Assembly (NCBI RefSeq): GCF_009827435.1
Contig: NZ_WTYM01000031.1
Location: 41,454 to 105,453, forward strand
Origin: Croceibacterium salegens
GTDB taxonomy: Bacteria > Pseudomonadota > Alphaproteobacteria > Sphingomonadales > Sphingomonadaceae
Length of the DNA: 64,000 nucleotides
Direction: 5' to 3'
This document shows, one piece after another, positions 29,136 through 37,645 of the stretch. Each line of letters opens with the position of its first letter. Positions within the stretch are counted from its first letter, which is position 1. The notes under the pieces were generated by a model. It had not been told where the DNA came from, did no database searches, and saw only the letters and a program-made list of their open reading frames with translations. A program made the translations under genes and the position numbers.

Positions 29136-29566
29136 GAAAGGCTCTCCGGTATCTTGGGATCGAGCGAGTAGTCGGGGCGACCCCGCCAGACGAACAGCGG
29201 CCAGAAATAGGCGCGCCAGGGCCACGCAAGGATGGCGTTGAAGACGATCGTGAGGATCCCGAAGGTGTATTCGACCACGCCGGGGTCGAGCACGAAATTC
29301 CAGTAGCAGATCACCACGTTGATCGGCACCAGCGCGACGATGGTCGCCGGCATCCAGCGGTTGGCGAGGATCGTCACGCCGAGCACGACCTCGATCACCT
29401 TGATCCAGGTGAACAGCCCGCTGTCGATCAGCGCCTGGGTGAAGTCGATCGCCGGCTGGTGGCTGCCCATCGGCTGCCAGCCCTCGATGAGGAAGTGGGC
29501 AAGGCCTGAAAAGAGAAACCAGCCGCCGAAGATCACGCGGCTGGCGTGGTAGACGTACCTGAACAT
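29132..29566 (-). CDS. DoxX-like small membrane protein
   Basis: A 144-residue protein with four predicted membrane helices (for example RVIFGGWFLFSGLAHFLIEGW, WIKVIEVVLGVTILANRW, ATIVALVPINVVICYWNFVL). This is the size and layout of the DoxX/DoxD-like superfamily. Members are linked to quinone or thiol redox functions in some systems, but most are uncharacterised. It lies between a secreted protein gene (35 bases) and a DUF8021 gene (4-base overlap), so it is part of the four-gene leftward operon. Confidence 0.78.
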   Translation of the reverse strand: MFRYVYHASRVIFGGWFLFSGLAHFLIEGWQPMGSHQPAIDFTQALIDSGLFTWIKVIEVVLGVTILANRWMPATIVALVPINVVICYWNFVLDPGVVEYTFGILTIVFNAILAWPWRAYFWPLFVWRGRPDYSLDPKIPESLS

Positions 29567-29601
29567 GCCCCCTCCCGCGCAGCGTCAGGCGCCGCCGGAC
29601 C

Positions 29602-30693
29602 TTACTTGTGAACCGACAGCGTGATGCCTTCTTCCGTATGCATGATTTCGCCGGCGTCGCGTTGCTCGGCCCGGGCCTCGCGCTTGGCGGCGAGGAAGGG
29701 GCTGGTGCCTTCGATATAGCCGCGGGTCTGCTCGTTGCCCTCGATGCAGGCGTATTCGTACTGCACGTAGTCCGAATTGCGGGTCCACGGGAAATCGTAC
29801 TTGAACGGCGCGGTCAGCGTGACCGGATCGCTCACCCATGCTTCGTAGTGGATGTGATCCGGATTGGTCAGCGTGAGCTTTTCGACCATCTTCATCTGGT
29901 CGCTGCTGGGGATCGAACGCCCGTTCACCCCGCTGCCGCCGATCGGCTGGCCGGGAAGGAAGTTGGTGGTCTCGATGACCAGCGTGTCTCCTTCCCAGTG
30001 CCCGACCGAATAGCCCATCCAGCTCTTCACCGGCGCGGGCGGCGGGCCCTTGCCTGCCAGCGGGATGATGCGCGCGTCGTGGATCATCTCGAGCCGGATC
30101 ACCGCGTAGCCGGGAGACTGCCAGACCTCGATCCCGCTGTTGTAGGCGCCGGGGGTCATCGCCCCGGGCAGGCCGCGGGCGATGCAGCGGTCGTAGGGGC
30201 TGAAGTCGGTGACCCAGATGAAGGTGTCCTCGCTCCAGCTGCTCTTCATGTTCTTGGAGCCTTCGAGACCCGCAGCCGTCGGGGGCGGCACGCGGCCGTC
30301 GGCCGGCTCCATGATCAGCGAGGTCTGGCGCATCGGCTGGCCGCGCTCGGTCCAGTGGCCCATCCCCATGCGGTTGGCCTTGACCTCCATGTTGTAGAGC
30401 TTGAGCTGCTCGTCGGCAGCCTTCTGCGCGGCAGCGTATTCCTCGTCGGTGAGCCAGGCCTTGGTCCCGAGCGGGGCTGGGCGCTGCGCCGGCGTGCCGC
30501 TGAGATTGTCGATCGGCCACTTTCCGGTCAGGTCGGGATCGCCCCACTCGGTGCGTGGGACGCTCCACCCCGGCGGCGACTGGTATATCGGATCCATCGC
30601 CGTGGCATTGACTTGATCCTCGGCAGCGACAGGCGCCACCGCCACAATGGTGAGGGGCAGCGCCAGCGCGATACCGACCATTCGCAGACTCAT
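29602..30693 (-). CDS. Exported protein with the WEGDTLV motif, unknown function
   Basis: A 363-residue exported protein. The signal peptide (about 1-24, ALALPLTIVAVAPVAAE) is followed by a Pro-rich start with WGDPDLTGKWPI, a common opening in this uncharacterised family of secreted proteins. The centre holds GHWEGDTLVIETTNF, and a Cys-containing YACIEGNEQTRGYI lies near the end. The motif WEGDTLV is shared with the protein at 34403. The ATG at 30693 has a GGGGAG ribosome-binding site. It lies in the operon after the carotenoid-oxygenase gene. A role in handling bulky extracellular aromatics is conceivable but not shown. Confidence 0.75.
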   Translation of the reverse strand: MSLRMVGIALALPLTIVAVAPVAAEDQVNATAMDPIYQSPPGWSVPRTEWGDPDLTGKWPIDNLSGTPAQRPAPLGTKAWLTDEEYAAAQKAADEQLKLYNMEVKANRMGMGHWTERGQPMRQTSLIMEPADGRVPPPTAAGLEGSKNMKSSWSEDTFIWVTDFSPYDRCIARGLPGAMTPGAYNSGIEVWQSPGYAVIRLEMIHDARIIPLAGKGPPPAPVKSWMGYSVGHWEGDTLVIETTNFLPGQPIGGSGVNGRSIPSSDQMKMVEKLTLTNPDHIHYEAWVSDPVTLTAPFKYDFPWTRNSDYVQYEYACIEGNEQTRGYIEGTSPFLAAKREARAEQRDAGEIMHTEEGITLSVHK

Positions 30694-30766
30694 CGAAACT
30701 CTCCCCAGTTTTGCCGGAGAGTATGCACCGCTGGTCTGGCGATGCAACTTCGTTGATTCGGTCCGC

Positions 30767-32257
30767 TCAGCCCTGAAGGACGGAATTGTCGAGCTTTTCC
30801 CGGCTCACCCATGTCCCGTGGACCTGACTGCGCAGCGCGAGGCCCGTCTTGATCCTGGCGATCGGCCCGGCCTCGACGTTGTCGGCCTCCATGATCCAGA
30901 GCTCGGAGAGATATTCTCCCGGAATCTGCTGCGATGGGTCGGGGTTCAGTGGGATATCGATCACGCTCATCACCCAGCCGCCGTGGCCGGTTTCGCACGA
31001 GGGGACGTAGGCCGGCTCGCTGATCGCGGCGCCGGGGGGCAGGCCCATCAGGCTGACGCGGCCGTTGCCCGGTTCGAAGCGGATCAGCGCGTTGAAGTTC
31101 GCGCCGACCGGGCCGCCCGGCATCGGCGGCCCGCCCTGCGGGTTCATCGTCAGGTACCAGCAGCGATTGTAGGGTCGTCCCTGGTCGGCGTCGGCGAGGC
31201 GGCAGAGGTCGCCCGGCGGGCCGATTTCCTTGGTCTCGAGCGTCGGAGTGGCCTTGCTAATGTCTACCGTCCAGCGCGTGACCGCGCCGTGGATCGTCTG
31301 CTGTTCGCGCTGGATTCCGCCGGCCTCGCGCATGAAGGCGAAGGCGTTGGTGTCGGTCAGGCACAGGTCGATGTGGATGAGGTCTCCGTCCTCGTAGGCG
31401 TTGACCTCGTGGAAGCACGAGACGCCGACCGGCCCCTCGATCCACTGGATGTCCTTCACGTCTCCATAGCGCTTCATGATCCCGAGATAGCTGGGCAGGT
31501 CCTGGTGGTGCGCCCAGTGCGCCCCTCCGGCCTTCAGGCGGTCGAGGTCGGCCAGCGTCGGGAAGATCGGGAAGACGGCGTAGTTTTCGGTGATCACGAA
31601 ATCGTGGATGGTGGAGCAATAGGGCTGCTGGAACCACTGTTCCGAGACGAGATTGCCGTCTTCATCGGCGATGCAATAGGCGACATCGAGGCTGCACAAA
31701 CCGCCGGCCTCGTAGCCGAAGAAGAACAACTCGCCGGTGACCGGGTCGATCCGCGGGTGGGCGGTGAAGGTCTCGGATTTGAGCTTGCCGCCGTAGTCCC
31801 AGCGCCCGGCGGTCTCCAGTGTGTGCGGGTTGATCTCGTAGCCGAGCCCGTCCTCCTTGGTCATCAGCAGGCGTCCGCCGTGGAACACCGGGGTGGTGTT
31901 GGCAACGGTGCGGTCCTTGCCCGCGACGCTGGGATCGTCGGTGAAGGGGTTGCGATAGCGCCCGAACAGCGCTTTGCGCGCGTCCTTTTCGGCCAGGTAG
32001 CGCTCGGTCTCGACATACTTGATGTCGAAGTCGACCGCGCCGTGATCGAAGTTGAAGCGCGCCACCATGCCGTCGTGATTGAGCGCGATGTCGTCCTCGA
32101 ACATTGGTGCGTGGGCGTTATCGGGCACGGCCCGGAAGAACGCGCCTTCGATCTCGGCGGGGATTTCGCCCTCGACGACGAGGTTGCGCCGGGAAATCTC
32201 CATGCGGCGCGGGGTGTTGCTGCCGATGAAGTGGATCGTCTGCGGATCTGCAGCCAT
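30767..32257 (-). CDS. Carotenoid oxygenase family, lignostilbene dioxygenase-like
   Basis: A non-haem Fe(II) dioxygenase that splits a C=C bond, for example a lignostilbene into two aldehydes such as vanillin. In 496 residues the four iron-binding histidines of the seven-bladed propeller are His167 (TAHPRID), His218 (TIHDFV), His283 (CFHEVN) and His480 (QVHGTW). Tyr101 and Lys134 are present at the positions that, by my recollection of LsdA and NOV1, bind the substrate phenol. That argues for a 4-hydroxystilbene substrate rather than a carotenoid. The ATG at 32257 has a GGGAGAG ribosome-binding site. It heads a four-gene operon and is divergent from a MarR gene across a TAACG-type palindrome. 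Confidence 0.9.
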   Translation of the reverse strand: MAADPQTIHFIGSNTPRRMEISRRNLVVEGEIPAEIEGAFFRAVPDNAHAPMFEDDIALNHDGMVARFNFDHGAVDFDIKYVETERYLAEKDARKALFGRYRNPFTDDPSVAGKDRTVANTTPVFHGGRLLMTKEDGLGYEINPHTLETAGRWDYGGKLKSETFTAHPRIDPVTGELFFFGYEAGGLCSLDVAYCIADEDGNLVSEQWFQQPYCSTIHDFVITENYAVFPIFPTLADLDRLKAGGAHWAHHQDLPSYLGIMKRYGDVKDIQWIEGPVGVSCFHEVNAYEDGDLIHIDLCLTDTNAFAFMREAGGIQREQQTIHGAVTRWTVDISKATPTLETKEIGPPGDLCRLADADQGRPYNRCWYLTMNPQGGPPMPGGPVGANFNALIRFEPGNGRVSLMGLPPGAAISEPAYVPSCETGHGGWVMSVIDIPLNPDPSQQIPGEYLSELWIMEADNVEAGPIARIKTGLALRSQVHGTWVSREKLDNSVLQG

Positions 32258-32294
32258 GGCTGATAACTCTCCCAATGATTCTTGGCTTATGACC

Positions 32295-32308
32295 GTAACG
32301 CCTGTTAC
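32295..32308. promoter_or_regulatory. TAACG-type operator, site 2
   Basis: GTAACGCCTGTTAC has perfect 5-bp arms GTAAC/GTTAC and differs from TAACG-N2-CGTTA at one base. It lies between the carotenoid-oxygenase start (32257) and the MarR gene. Confidence 0.55.
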
Positions 32309-32344
32309 AGTCTGCGCAAAGCTTCGGCATTGACCGGGCGCAAA

Positions 32345-32887
32345 ATGAGGGGGTGGACCTTGGTCGAGGCTGATACCGACGATCGCCGCTTGGTTTTGAG
32401 CGAGCCTGAGGGGCGCGTGGGCACGCTGCACAGGCTGCTCAAGCTCAACAATCGCCTGCTGGCACCGTTCTCGACCCACCTCGCGCACCGCTATGCGATC
32501 AGCCTCAACGAATTTCGATTATTGATGGCGATCGGTCGGCTCGGCGCCAGCGCCAGCCACGAGCTGGCCGAGCACACCGGGGTGAACGCGATGAGCGTCA
32601 GCCGCGCGGTCAGCACGCTGGAACGCCACGGCCGCATCACGGTCGAAACCGACCCGGCCAACCGCCGCCGCAAGGTCCTGCGTCTGACCGGGGAGGGCGA
32701 GCGGCTCTACGAGGTGATGCTGCCGCACACCCAGGTCGTCGCAGACTACCTGCTACGCGGCATGGCCGACGAAGACCTGGCGACGCTCGACGCGATCCTC
32801 GGCAAGCTCATCGCCCGCCTAGAGGCGACCGACACCGAGGGGCGTTCGCAGTTCATCGAAGAAACCAAGCCCGCCGGCGAGGGCTAG
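32345..32887 (+). CDS. MarR-family transcriptional regulator
   Basis: A 180-residue regulator of the family that often senses phenolic ligands. The winged helix is clear: SLNEFRLLMAIGRLG, then HELAEHTGVNAMSVSRAVSTLERHGRITVETDPANRRRKVLRLT (residues about 70-120), with the wing motif DPANRRRK. The start is uncertain: ATG at 32345 is listed, but TTG at 32360 has the better-placed GAGGGGG ribosome-binding site. It is divergent from the lignostilbene-dioxygenase-like operon with a palindrome between, so it is a natural candidate to bind that palindrome. It ends overlapping the convergent tetR gene. Confidence 0.9.
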   Translation: MRGWTLVEADTDDRRLVLSEPEGRVGTLHRLLKLNNRLLAPFSTHLAHRYAISLNEFRLLMAIGRLGASASHELAEHTGVNAMSVSRAVSTLERHGRITVETDPANRRRKVLRLTGEGERLYEVMLPHTQVVADYLLRGMADEDLATLDAILGKLIARLEATDTEGRSQFIEETKPAGEG

Positions 32888-33420
32888 TAGCCGAAACCCT
32901 TGATCAGCGCGTCCAGCCCGGCCTCGAACGTCTCGTCGATGTCGGCCAGCCCAGTCGTCCTGACGGGGCCGCTGCGGCTGGTCGCAAAGCTGTTCCAGCC
33001 GATCACCAAAGCTTGGATCGAACGCTGTGCCTTCAGTCCGCGCTCGTCGCCGATCCCGGCCTCGTCGAGCAGGCCGAGGAACTTTGCCTGCATTTCCTGG
33101 TCGAGGTTGGAGACTGACGGACGTGCGCCGATGAGGGCGAGCACGTCGCGCGTCGATCGCTGCATCCGCCACAGGATCAGTCCGAAGGCGTGGAGCCAGT
33201 CGCGTCCCTTGAGACCGGGCGGGATCTCGTCGAGCGCGCCCATGAACAGATGGTGGCTCATCAGCGCCAGCAGGTGGCCCTTGTCGCCGACGTGGCGGGT
33301 TAGCGCCGGGGCGGTGGCGTTGAAGCGCCGGGCGATCTTGCGCAGGCTGACCTCGGCGAGGCCTTCCTCGCACATCACGGCCACCGCCTCGCGCACGATC
33401 GTATACCGGTCCAGTTTCAT
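32884..33420 (-). CDS. TetR-family transcriptional regulator
   Basis: A 178-residue regulator with an N-terminal HTH (DRYTIVREAVAVM, then VSLRKIARRFNATAPALTRHVGDK, residues about 4-50) and a TetR-type C-terminal helical domain (MSHHLFMGALDEIPPG...). The recognition helix departs from the common form (TAPALTRHVG for the usual SxxTLYxHF). The ATG at 33420 is set by GAGGGG upstream; longer in-frame starts read through the promoter. It is divergent from a SnoaL-like gene at 33525 and convergent with MarR, and is a second candidate for binding the TAACG palindromes. Confidence 0.87.
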   Translation of the reverse strand: MKLDRYTIVREAVAVMCEEGLAEVSLRKIARRFNATAPALTRHVGDKGHLLALMSHHLFMGALDEIPPGLKGRDWLHAFGLILWRMQRSTRDVLALIGARPSVSNLDQEMQAKFLGLLDEAGIGDERGLKAQRSIQALVIGWNSFATSRSGPVRTTGLADIDETFEAGLDALIKGFGY

Positions 33421-33524
33421 GCCGCCCCTCATAACGGCGAAAGCGGGCATGCCAAATTTTCCCGCACCGGATTTGTGGCGCCCAGGCTCGCACGGTGGCA
33501 AGTTCGGCTATCGAGGAGAGCCGC

Positions 33525-33953
33525 ATGAACCACGATGAGCGCCGCGCGATCGAAGCCGACTGCACGCGGCTGATCAACCACTACGTCAATCTCAACGATG
33601 CGCAGGACTGGGAAGGCTGCGCCGCGCTCTACACCGAAGACGCGGTGTTCCGCCGCCCGAGCGGGGGCGATCCGGTGCATGGGCGCGAGGCGATCCTCGC
33701 CAGCTTCCGCGCCCGCCCGGCGCGCGCCCAGCGCCACGTAATCGCCAATGTCGTCGTCGATGTCGAAGGCCCGGCGACCGCGCGCGCCTTCAGCGTGATC
33801 GTGCTGTACATGGGGCAGCCTGCGGAGGGGGACGAACTGCCTGTGCAGGACGCGAACAGCCCGCTGATCGGCTGGTTCCGCGACCGCATCGTTCTCACAC
33901 CTCACGGCTGGCGTTTCGCCGAGCGGACCGGCGGGCTCGACTTCCGGCCCTGA
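33525..33953 (+). CDS. NTF2-like (SnoaL-type) protein
   Basis: A 142-residue cytoplasmic NTF2-like protein. The fold's first helix and following segment read CTRLINHYVNLNDAQDWEGCAALYTEDAVFRRPSGG, then HGREAILASFRARPARAQRHVIANVVVDV. The end WRFAERTGGLDFRP resembles the subgroup found in bile acid and aromatic catabolic loci. The start has a GAGGAGAG ribosome-binding site. It is divergent from TetR and followed by DUF6152, so it may be under TetR control. Reaction unknown. Confidence 0.86.
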   Translation: MNHDERRAIEADCTRLINHYVNLNDAQDWEGCAALYTEDAVFRRPSGGDPVHGREAILASFRARPARAQRHVIANVVVDVEGPATARAFSVIVLYMGQPAEGDELPVQDANSPLIGWFRDRIVLTPHGWRFAERTGGLDFRP

Positions 33954-33974
33954 CCGGGCGGTACCAATGTACAT

Positions 33975-34406
33975 TTGACGAAGGCGCGCAACCGCTTATC
34001 GTCGGCTGAAATCGGCGACGGGAGACGCTGGAAGTTACAAAGGATTCTTACACTGGCAGCAGGCCTCGCGGTCCTGATCGCGAGCGCCGCGCCGGCGCAC
34101 CATTCCGGCGCCATGTACGACCAACTGAAGACCACGACCCTCACCGGTACGGTCCGGCAGTTCCAATGGACCAACCCGCACTGTTTCATCCAGCTCGTCG
34201 CCAAGGACGACAAAGGGCAGGACGTGGAGTGGAGCCTGGAAATGACCGCGCCGGTTCACCTGCAGCGGCTTGGCTGGCGCAAGTCCTCGCTCAAGCCGGG
34301 CGACAGGATCACGGTCAAGTTCCACCCTCTGCGCAACGGTGAGCCGGGTGGGAACGTGCTGGAGGCCTTCACGGCGGATGGCAAGCCGGTCGGCAAGCCG
34401 GCATGA
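33975..34406 (+). CDS. DUF6152 family exported protein
   Basis: A small exported protein of about 120-143 residues. The diagnostic segment is HHSGAMYD after the signal peptide, then TLTGTVRQFQWTNPHCFIQL and a C-terminal KFHPLRNGEPGG, as in DUF6152 proteins, which have no known function. The start is unclear: TTG at 33975 is the longest option, and no good ATG exists before the hydrophobic segment LAAGLAVLIASAAPA. It overlaps the next gene by four bases. The pairing of DUF6152 with a WEGDTLV-motif protein suggests they act together in the periplasm. Confidence 0.75.
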   Translation: MTKARNRLSSAEIGDGRRWKLQRILTLAAGLAVLIASAAPAHHSGAMYDQLKTTTLTGTVRQFQWTNPHCFIQLVAKDDKGQDVEWSLEMTAPVHLQRLGWRKSSLKPGDRITVKFHPLRNGEPGGNVLEAFTADGKPVGKPA

Positions 34407-35467
34407 GCGTTCGGCTCGTCCCTTTCGGCGCAGGTGCCGCGCTGTTGGCGTTGCAGCCTGCTTTCGCGGCCTCGGAAGGCGCGTCCTGCAAGGCAAAGGA
34501 CCCCGCCGCGTTTGAGGCCTGGCAGGGCGTCTGGGCGGTCGAGGGGATCGATGCCGCCGATCAGGGACTCAGCGGCCGGAGCGGCCAGGCCGATTACAAG
34601 CTGATCGGCCTCAATGCTCCTTGGAACGACGAAGGCTGGGGCCGCATGGCGGCGGTGCTCAGGGAAGCCAGCAAGGGCAACATCAAGCAGGGCGGCTGGG
34701 GTTTCCCGATGATGATGGATTCCTTCTCGGAATTCACCTTCGTGATTTCGCCGTCGCAGACCGCCATCATCAACCAGTACCGCGAGGTCCGCTCGATCTA
34801 CACCGACGGGCGCGGGCACGTGCCCGAAGAGGATGCCTGGGCAACCAACTGGGGCGATTCCACCGGTTGCTGGGAGGGGGATACGCTTGTTGTCGACACG
34901 GTCAGCGTGCGCTTCGATCCGGCGTTCAATTATGCCGCTCCGCCCCTGTCCGAGCAGGCCCATTTCGTCGAACGCATCCGCATGGTGGCGCCGGACCGCA
35001 TGGAAGACGTGATGACGATCACCGATCCGCTCTATCTCGAAAAGCCGTGGACGGTTTCGCTTACTTTCATTCCGGCGGGCCTCGACCGGCTGACCCTCGA
35101 TGCCTACGACGATCGCAACGACACCGAAGCGCAGACGATCACGTCCTCGACGCGTACGGAGTTCACTGGCGTGCCGCTGCCGAGCGGAATTACGCTCAGT
35201 CACACGCAACTGGATGCGGTGGCAGGCACCTACACCCTCGACGGCACACCACTCGAAGTGGTGTTCGAACGGCACGACGAACGGCTCTACCTGAAGCCTC
35301 CAGGTGCCGACGTGTGGATTCCGATGTTTGCCAAGGGTCCGCAAAATTTCGTCTCGCTCGACGGCGGAGACGTGAATTTCACCCTCGACGCGAACGGTAA
35401 GGTAGCCGGCTTTACCGGCAAGAGTCCGACCGGAGAACCGACCACCGCGACGCGCAAGGCGCCCTGA
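34403..35467 (+). CDS. Exported protein with the WEGDTLV motif, unknown function
   Basis: A 354-residue exported protein (signal peptide about 1-23, ending PAFAAS). Features are a central GCWEGDTLVVDTVSVRFDP and a following HFVERIRMVAPDRMEDVMTITDPLYLEKPW, similar in order to the 29602 protein (WEGDTLV, then an acidic/His segment, then a DP element). The C-terminal third (TLDGTPLEVVFERHDERLYLK onward) looks like a separate beta domain. It is translationally coupled to DUF6152. No recognised catalytic triad or metal motif. Confidence 0.75.
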   Translation: MSVRLVPFGAGAALLALQPAFAASEGASCKAKDPAAFEAWQGVWAVEGIDAADQGLSGRSGQADYKLIGLNAPWNDEGWGRMAAVLREASKGNIKQGGWGFPMMMDSFSEFTFVISPSQTAIINQYREVRSIYTDGRGHVPEEDAWATNWGDSTGCWEGDTLVVDTVSVRFDPAFNYAAPPLSEQAHFVERIRMVAPDRMEDVMTITDPLYLEKPWTVSLTFIPAGLDRLTLDAYDDRNDTEAQTITSSTRTEFTGVPLPSGITLSHTQLDAVAGTYTLDGTPLEVVFERHDERLYLKPPGADVWIPMFAKGPQNFVSLDGGDVNFTLDANGKVAGFTGKSPTGEPTTATRKAP

Positions 35468-36679
35468 TCAGGCGACCGCGGCTTCGACCTTGGGCTTGAC
35501 CCTCAGGGCCGCCGGCAGGGCGAGGCACACCAGCGCGCCGAGGATGGCAGGTCCCGCCGCGGCGAGCAGGAATTCGCGGGGTTCAGCGCCAGTGGTCAGC
35601 AGGAACTGTCCGATCATCGGACCGGCAATCGCCCCGGCGCGCGCGACGAGGACGCCAACCCCGAGCGCGGATGACAGGAGGTGGCTCGGCATGAGGAACG
35701 CGGCCAGCGCCGGCAGCGCCATGGCGGCCCCCGTCACGCCGCCCATCGCCAGCAGGATGAACGGGGTCCAATCCTCGGGAGCAACGACGCCAAGACCTAT
35801 TGCGAGCAGCGCGGCGGCCATCATCAGGTAGGTCCCAACCATGACCCAGCCGGGTCGCCAACGGTCGATCAGGAAGCTCATCGCCAGACCCATCACGAAG
35901 CCCGCGCCCTGCATCAGACCCGAGATCCTCGCCGCCGCGTCGATTGTGTAGCCGGCCCTGGGCAGGATCGTGGGGATCCAGTTGGAGAGCAGGTAAAGGT
36001 TCACGGCATTGAGCGTGAGAGCGACGGCAAAGACCGCGAACGGGAATGTCCACGGGTGCTTGAAGAGTTGCAGCTGGGGAACCTTCGCGGCCTTTTCCGG
36101 CACCGCTTCGGTCGCAGCGACGTTGCCGCCGAGGACGAAACCCAATGCCACGGCCAGTGCTGCCGCGAACAGCCCGGGAATGACGAACAGGCCTTCCCAG
36201 CCGCCCATGCGCACGACCTCGGGTGCGGTCAGGCCTGCCCCCATCGCGCCGAGCGTGATCCCGGCCGAGACCAAAGCCATGACGAAGGCCTTGCGGCCCG
36301 CGGGCGCCAGCTCGGCGGAAAGCGCGGTGCAGTTGGGCAATGTCGCGCCGAGCGAGAGCCCGGTCAGGAAGCGCCAGAATGCAAAGGCGGTAATCGATCC
36401 GGCGGTCGCCGTACCGAGCGTCGAAACAGCGGCCAGCACACAACCGAAGACGATCATCGGTTTGCGCCCGAACCTGTCGCCCAGCGGCGCAAAGATTGCA
36501 GATCCCGCTCCCATGCCGACCAGCACAGCGGAAAACACCACGCCGAACAGCGCCGGCGACATGCCGAGCGAGGTCTCGAGGTGTGGAACCGCCAGCGGCA
36601 TGGCGTTGAGGTCGTAACCGTCCATCACAAAGACGCCGGCCAGCAGGACCTGGGCTAGGATGCGCCTTGCCCCGCTCAT
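35468..36679 (-). CDS. MFS transporter, aromatic acid:H+ symporter type
   Basis: A 403-residue major facilitator with 12 predicted helices. The first helix carries MDGYDLNAMPLAVPHL, matching the Asp-rich helix-1 signature of the aromatic acid:H+ symporter (AAHS) group typified by PcaK. The loop 2-3 motif is GDRFGRKPMIV. It should import an aromatic carboxylate such as vanillate, protocatechuate or hydroxybenzoate with protons; the exact substrate is inferred. The ATG at 36679 overlaps the stop of the DUF8021 gene upstream (ATGA), so the two form an operon opposite the SDR and VAO-type operon. Confidence 0.88.
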   Translation of the reverse strand: MSGARRILAQVLLAGVFVMDGYDLNAMPLAVPHLETSLGMSPALFGVVFSAVLVGMGAGSAIFAPLGDRFGRKPMIVFGCVLAAVSTLGTATAGSITAFAFWRFLTGLSLGATLPNCTALSAELAPAGRKAFVMALVSAGITLGAMGAGLTAPEVVRMGGWEGLFVIPGLFAAALAVALGFVLGGNVAATEAVPEKAAKVPQLQLFKHPWTFPFAVFAVALTLNAVNLYLLSNWIPTILPRAGYTIDAAARISGLMQGAGFVMGLAMSFLIDRWRPGWVMVGTYLMMAAALLAIGLGVVAPEDWTPFILLAMGGVTGAAMALPALAAFLMPSHLLSSALGVGVLVARAGAIAGPMIGQFLLTTGAEPREFLLAAAGPAILGALVCLALPAALRVKPKVEAAVA

Positions 36680-37536
36680 GCGCGCGAATCCCACGGCGAG
36701 GGCATGTGATAGGGCACCGTGATGAAATTCGCCTCGATCTGTTCGATCGCACCCTCCCTGATCTTGAACGCTTCGGACAGGTAGAACGTATGCGGCCGGC
36801 GGATCGGGCTGGTTACCTTCGTCCCGTCGGTCAGCTCGTATTCGCCCAGCTTGCCGCAGTGATCAATGAACCCGTGCGCCAGGACGATGCCGCGCTCTTC
36901 GTCGACCAGCGGAAAACGTCGGCCGCGCAGGCGGTCGTCGTAACGGTAGTTGCCCTGCGCGAACTGCTCCTCGCAGCCGAGGTGCGCGACGGGGACGAAG
37001 AAGTCGGGGTTGTTGGTGGTCTGCACGCCGTTCTCGATCCGGTTGCAGCCGGGATGGAACCTCGTGCGGATCGTGCCGTCGTTGAGTTGCAGCGTCGAGA
37101 AATAGCCGTCGGCCAGTGCGATCATTTCGTCGCGTCTCGAACGCTCGGCTTCGGGGACCGGGGTTTCCATCACCGGCTTCGTTTCGAACTTCGGGTCGGG
37201 GAAGACCAGCGCCTCGTCCTTCTGCCGCACGACGATGGTTTCAACTTCTGCGAATGAAGCGCTTGAATAACGGATTCGAATGCATGCACCGGACGTATCG
37301 TTCGTCTCGGTAACGGTGGTGAACAGCGCGACCTGCCCGGTCTGCTCGTCGGCAAAGCGCAAATCGTAAGGTCCGATGCCGGTCACCGTCTGCCATAGCC
37401 CGTCACCCTGTTCGAGCGCGACGTTGTTTTCGGTGGTCAACGCCCCGTCTGCCCAGTCGAGCCGAGTGTGATCCTGCGCCAGCAAGGCGGCAAGATAGCG
37501 GTCGAGCGCCCCGTAGAGCTCGTGACGTGTTGCCAA
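36676..37536 (-). CDS. DUF8021-type protein (cytoplasmic paralogue)
   Basis: A 286-residue paralogue of the 8022 protein. Shared blocks are LTTENNVALEQGDGLWQTVTGIGPY near the N-terminus, FHPGCNRIENGVQTTNNPDF, then YDDRLRGRRFPLVDEERGIVLAHGFIDH and a closing VPYHMPSPWDSRA. No signal peptide. The start is TTG, supported by AAGGAGAGAGG just upstream. It is the first gene before the aromatic acid transporter and divergent from an SDR across TAACG site 3. Coupling to a transporter suggests it acts on an imported or internal aromatic intermediate, which is inference. Confidence 0.78.
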   Translation of the reverse strand: MATRHELYGALDRYLAALLAQDHTRLDWADGALTTENNVALEQGDGLWQTVTGIGPYDLRFADEQTGQVALFTTVTETNDTSGACIRIRYSSASFAEVETIVVRQKDEALVFPDPKFETKPVMETPVPEAERSRRDEMIALADGYFSTLQLNDGTIRTRFHPGCNRIENGVQTTNNPDFFVPVAHLGCEEQFAQGNYRYDDRLRGRRFPLVDEERGIVLAHGFIDHCGKLGEYELTDGTKVTSPIRRPHTFYLSEAFKIREGAIEQIEANFITVPYHMPSPWDSRA

Positions 37537-37603
37537 TCCCTCTCTCCTTTCGCACCCCGTTTTGGCAGGGGTCGCTTGACTCCATGCCCTGCTAGCTGAA
37601 AAG

Positions 37604-37615
37604 TAACGACCGTTA
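37604..37615. promoter_or_regulatory. TAACG-N2-CGTTA operator, site 3
   Basis: TAACGACCGTTA is a perfect 5-bp inverted repeat between the DUF8021/MFS operon (start 37536) and the SDR/flavocytochrome operon (start 37646). Confidence 0.6.
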
Positions 37616-37645
37616 AAGTCGCATGCAAAGCGGCAGGGAGAGAGA

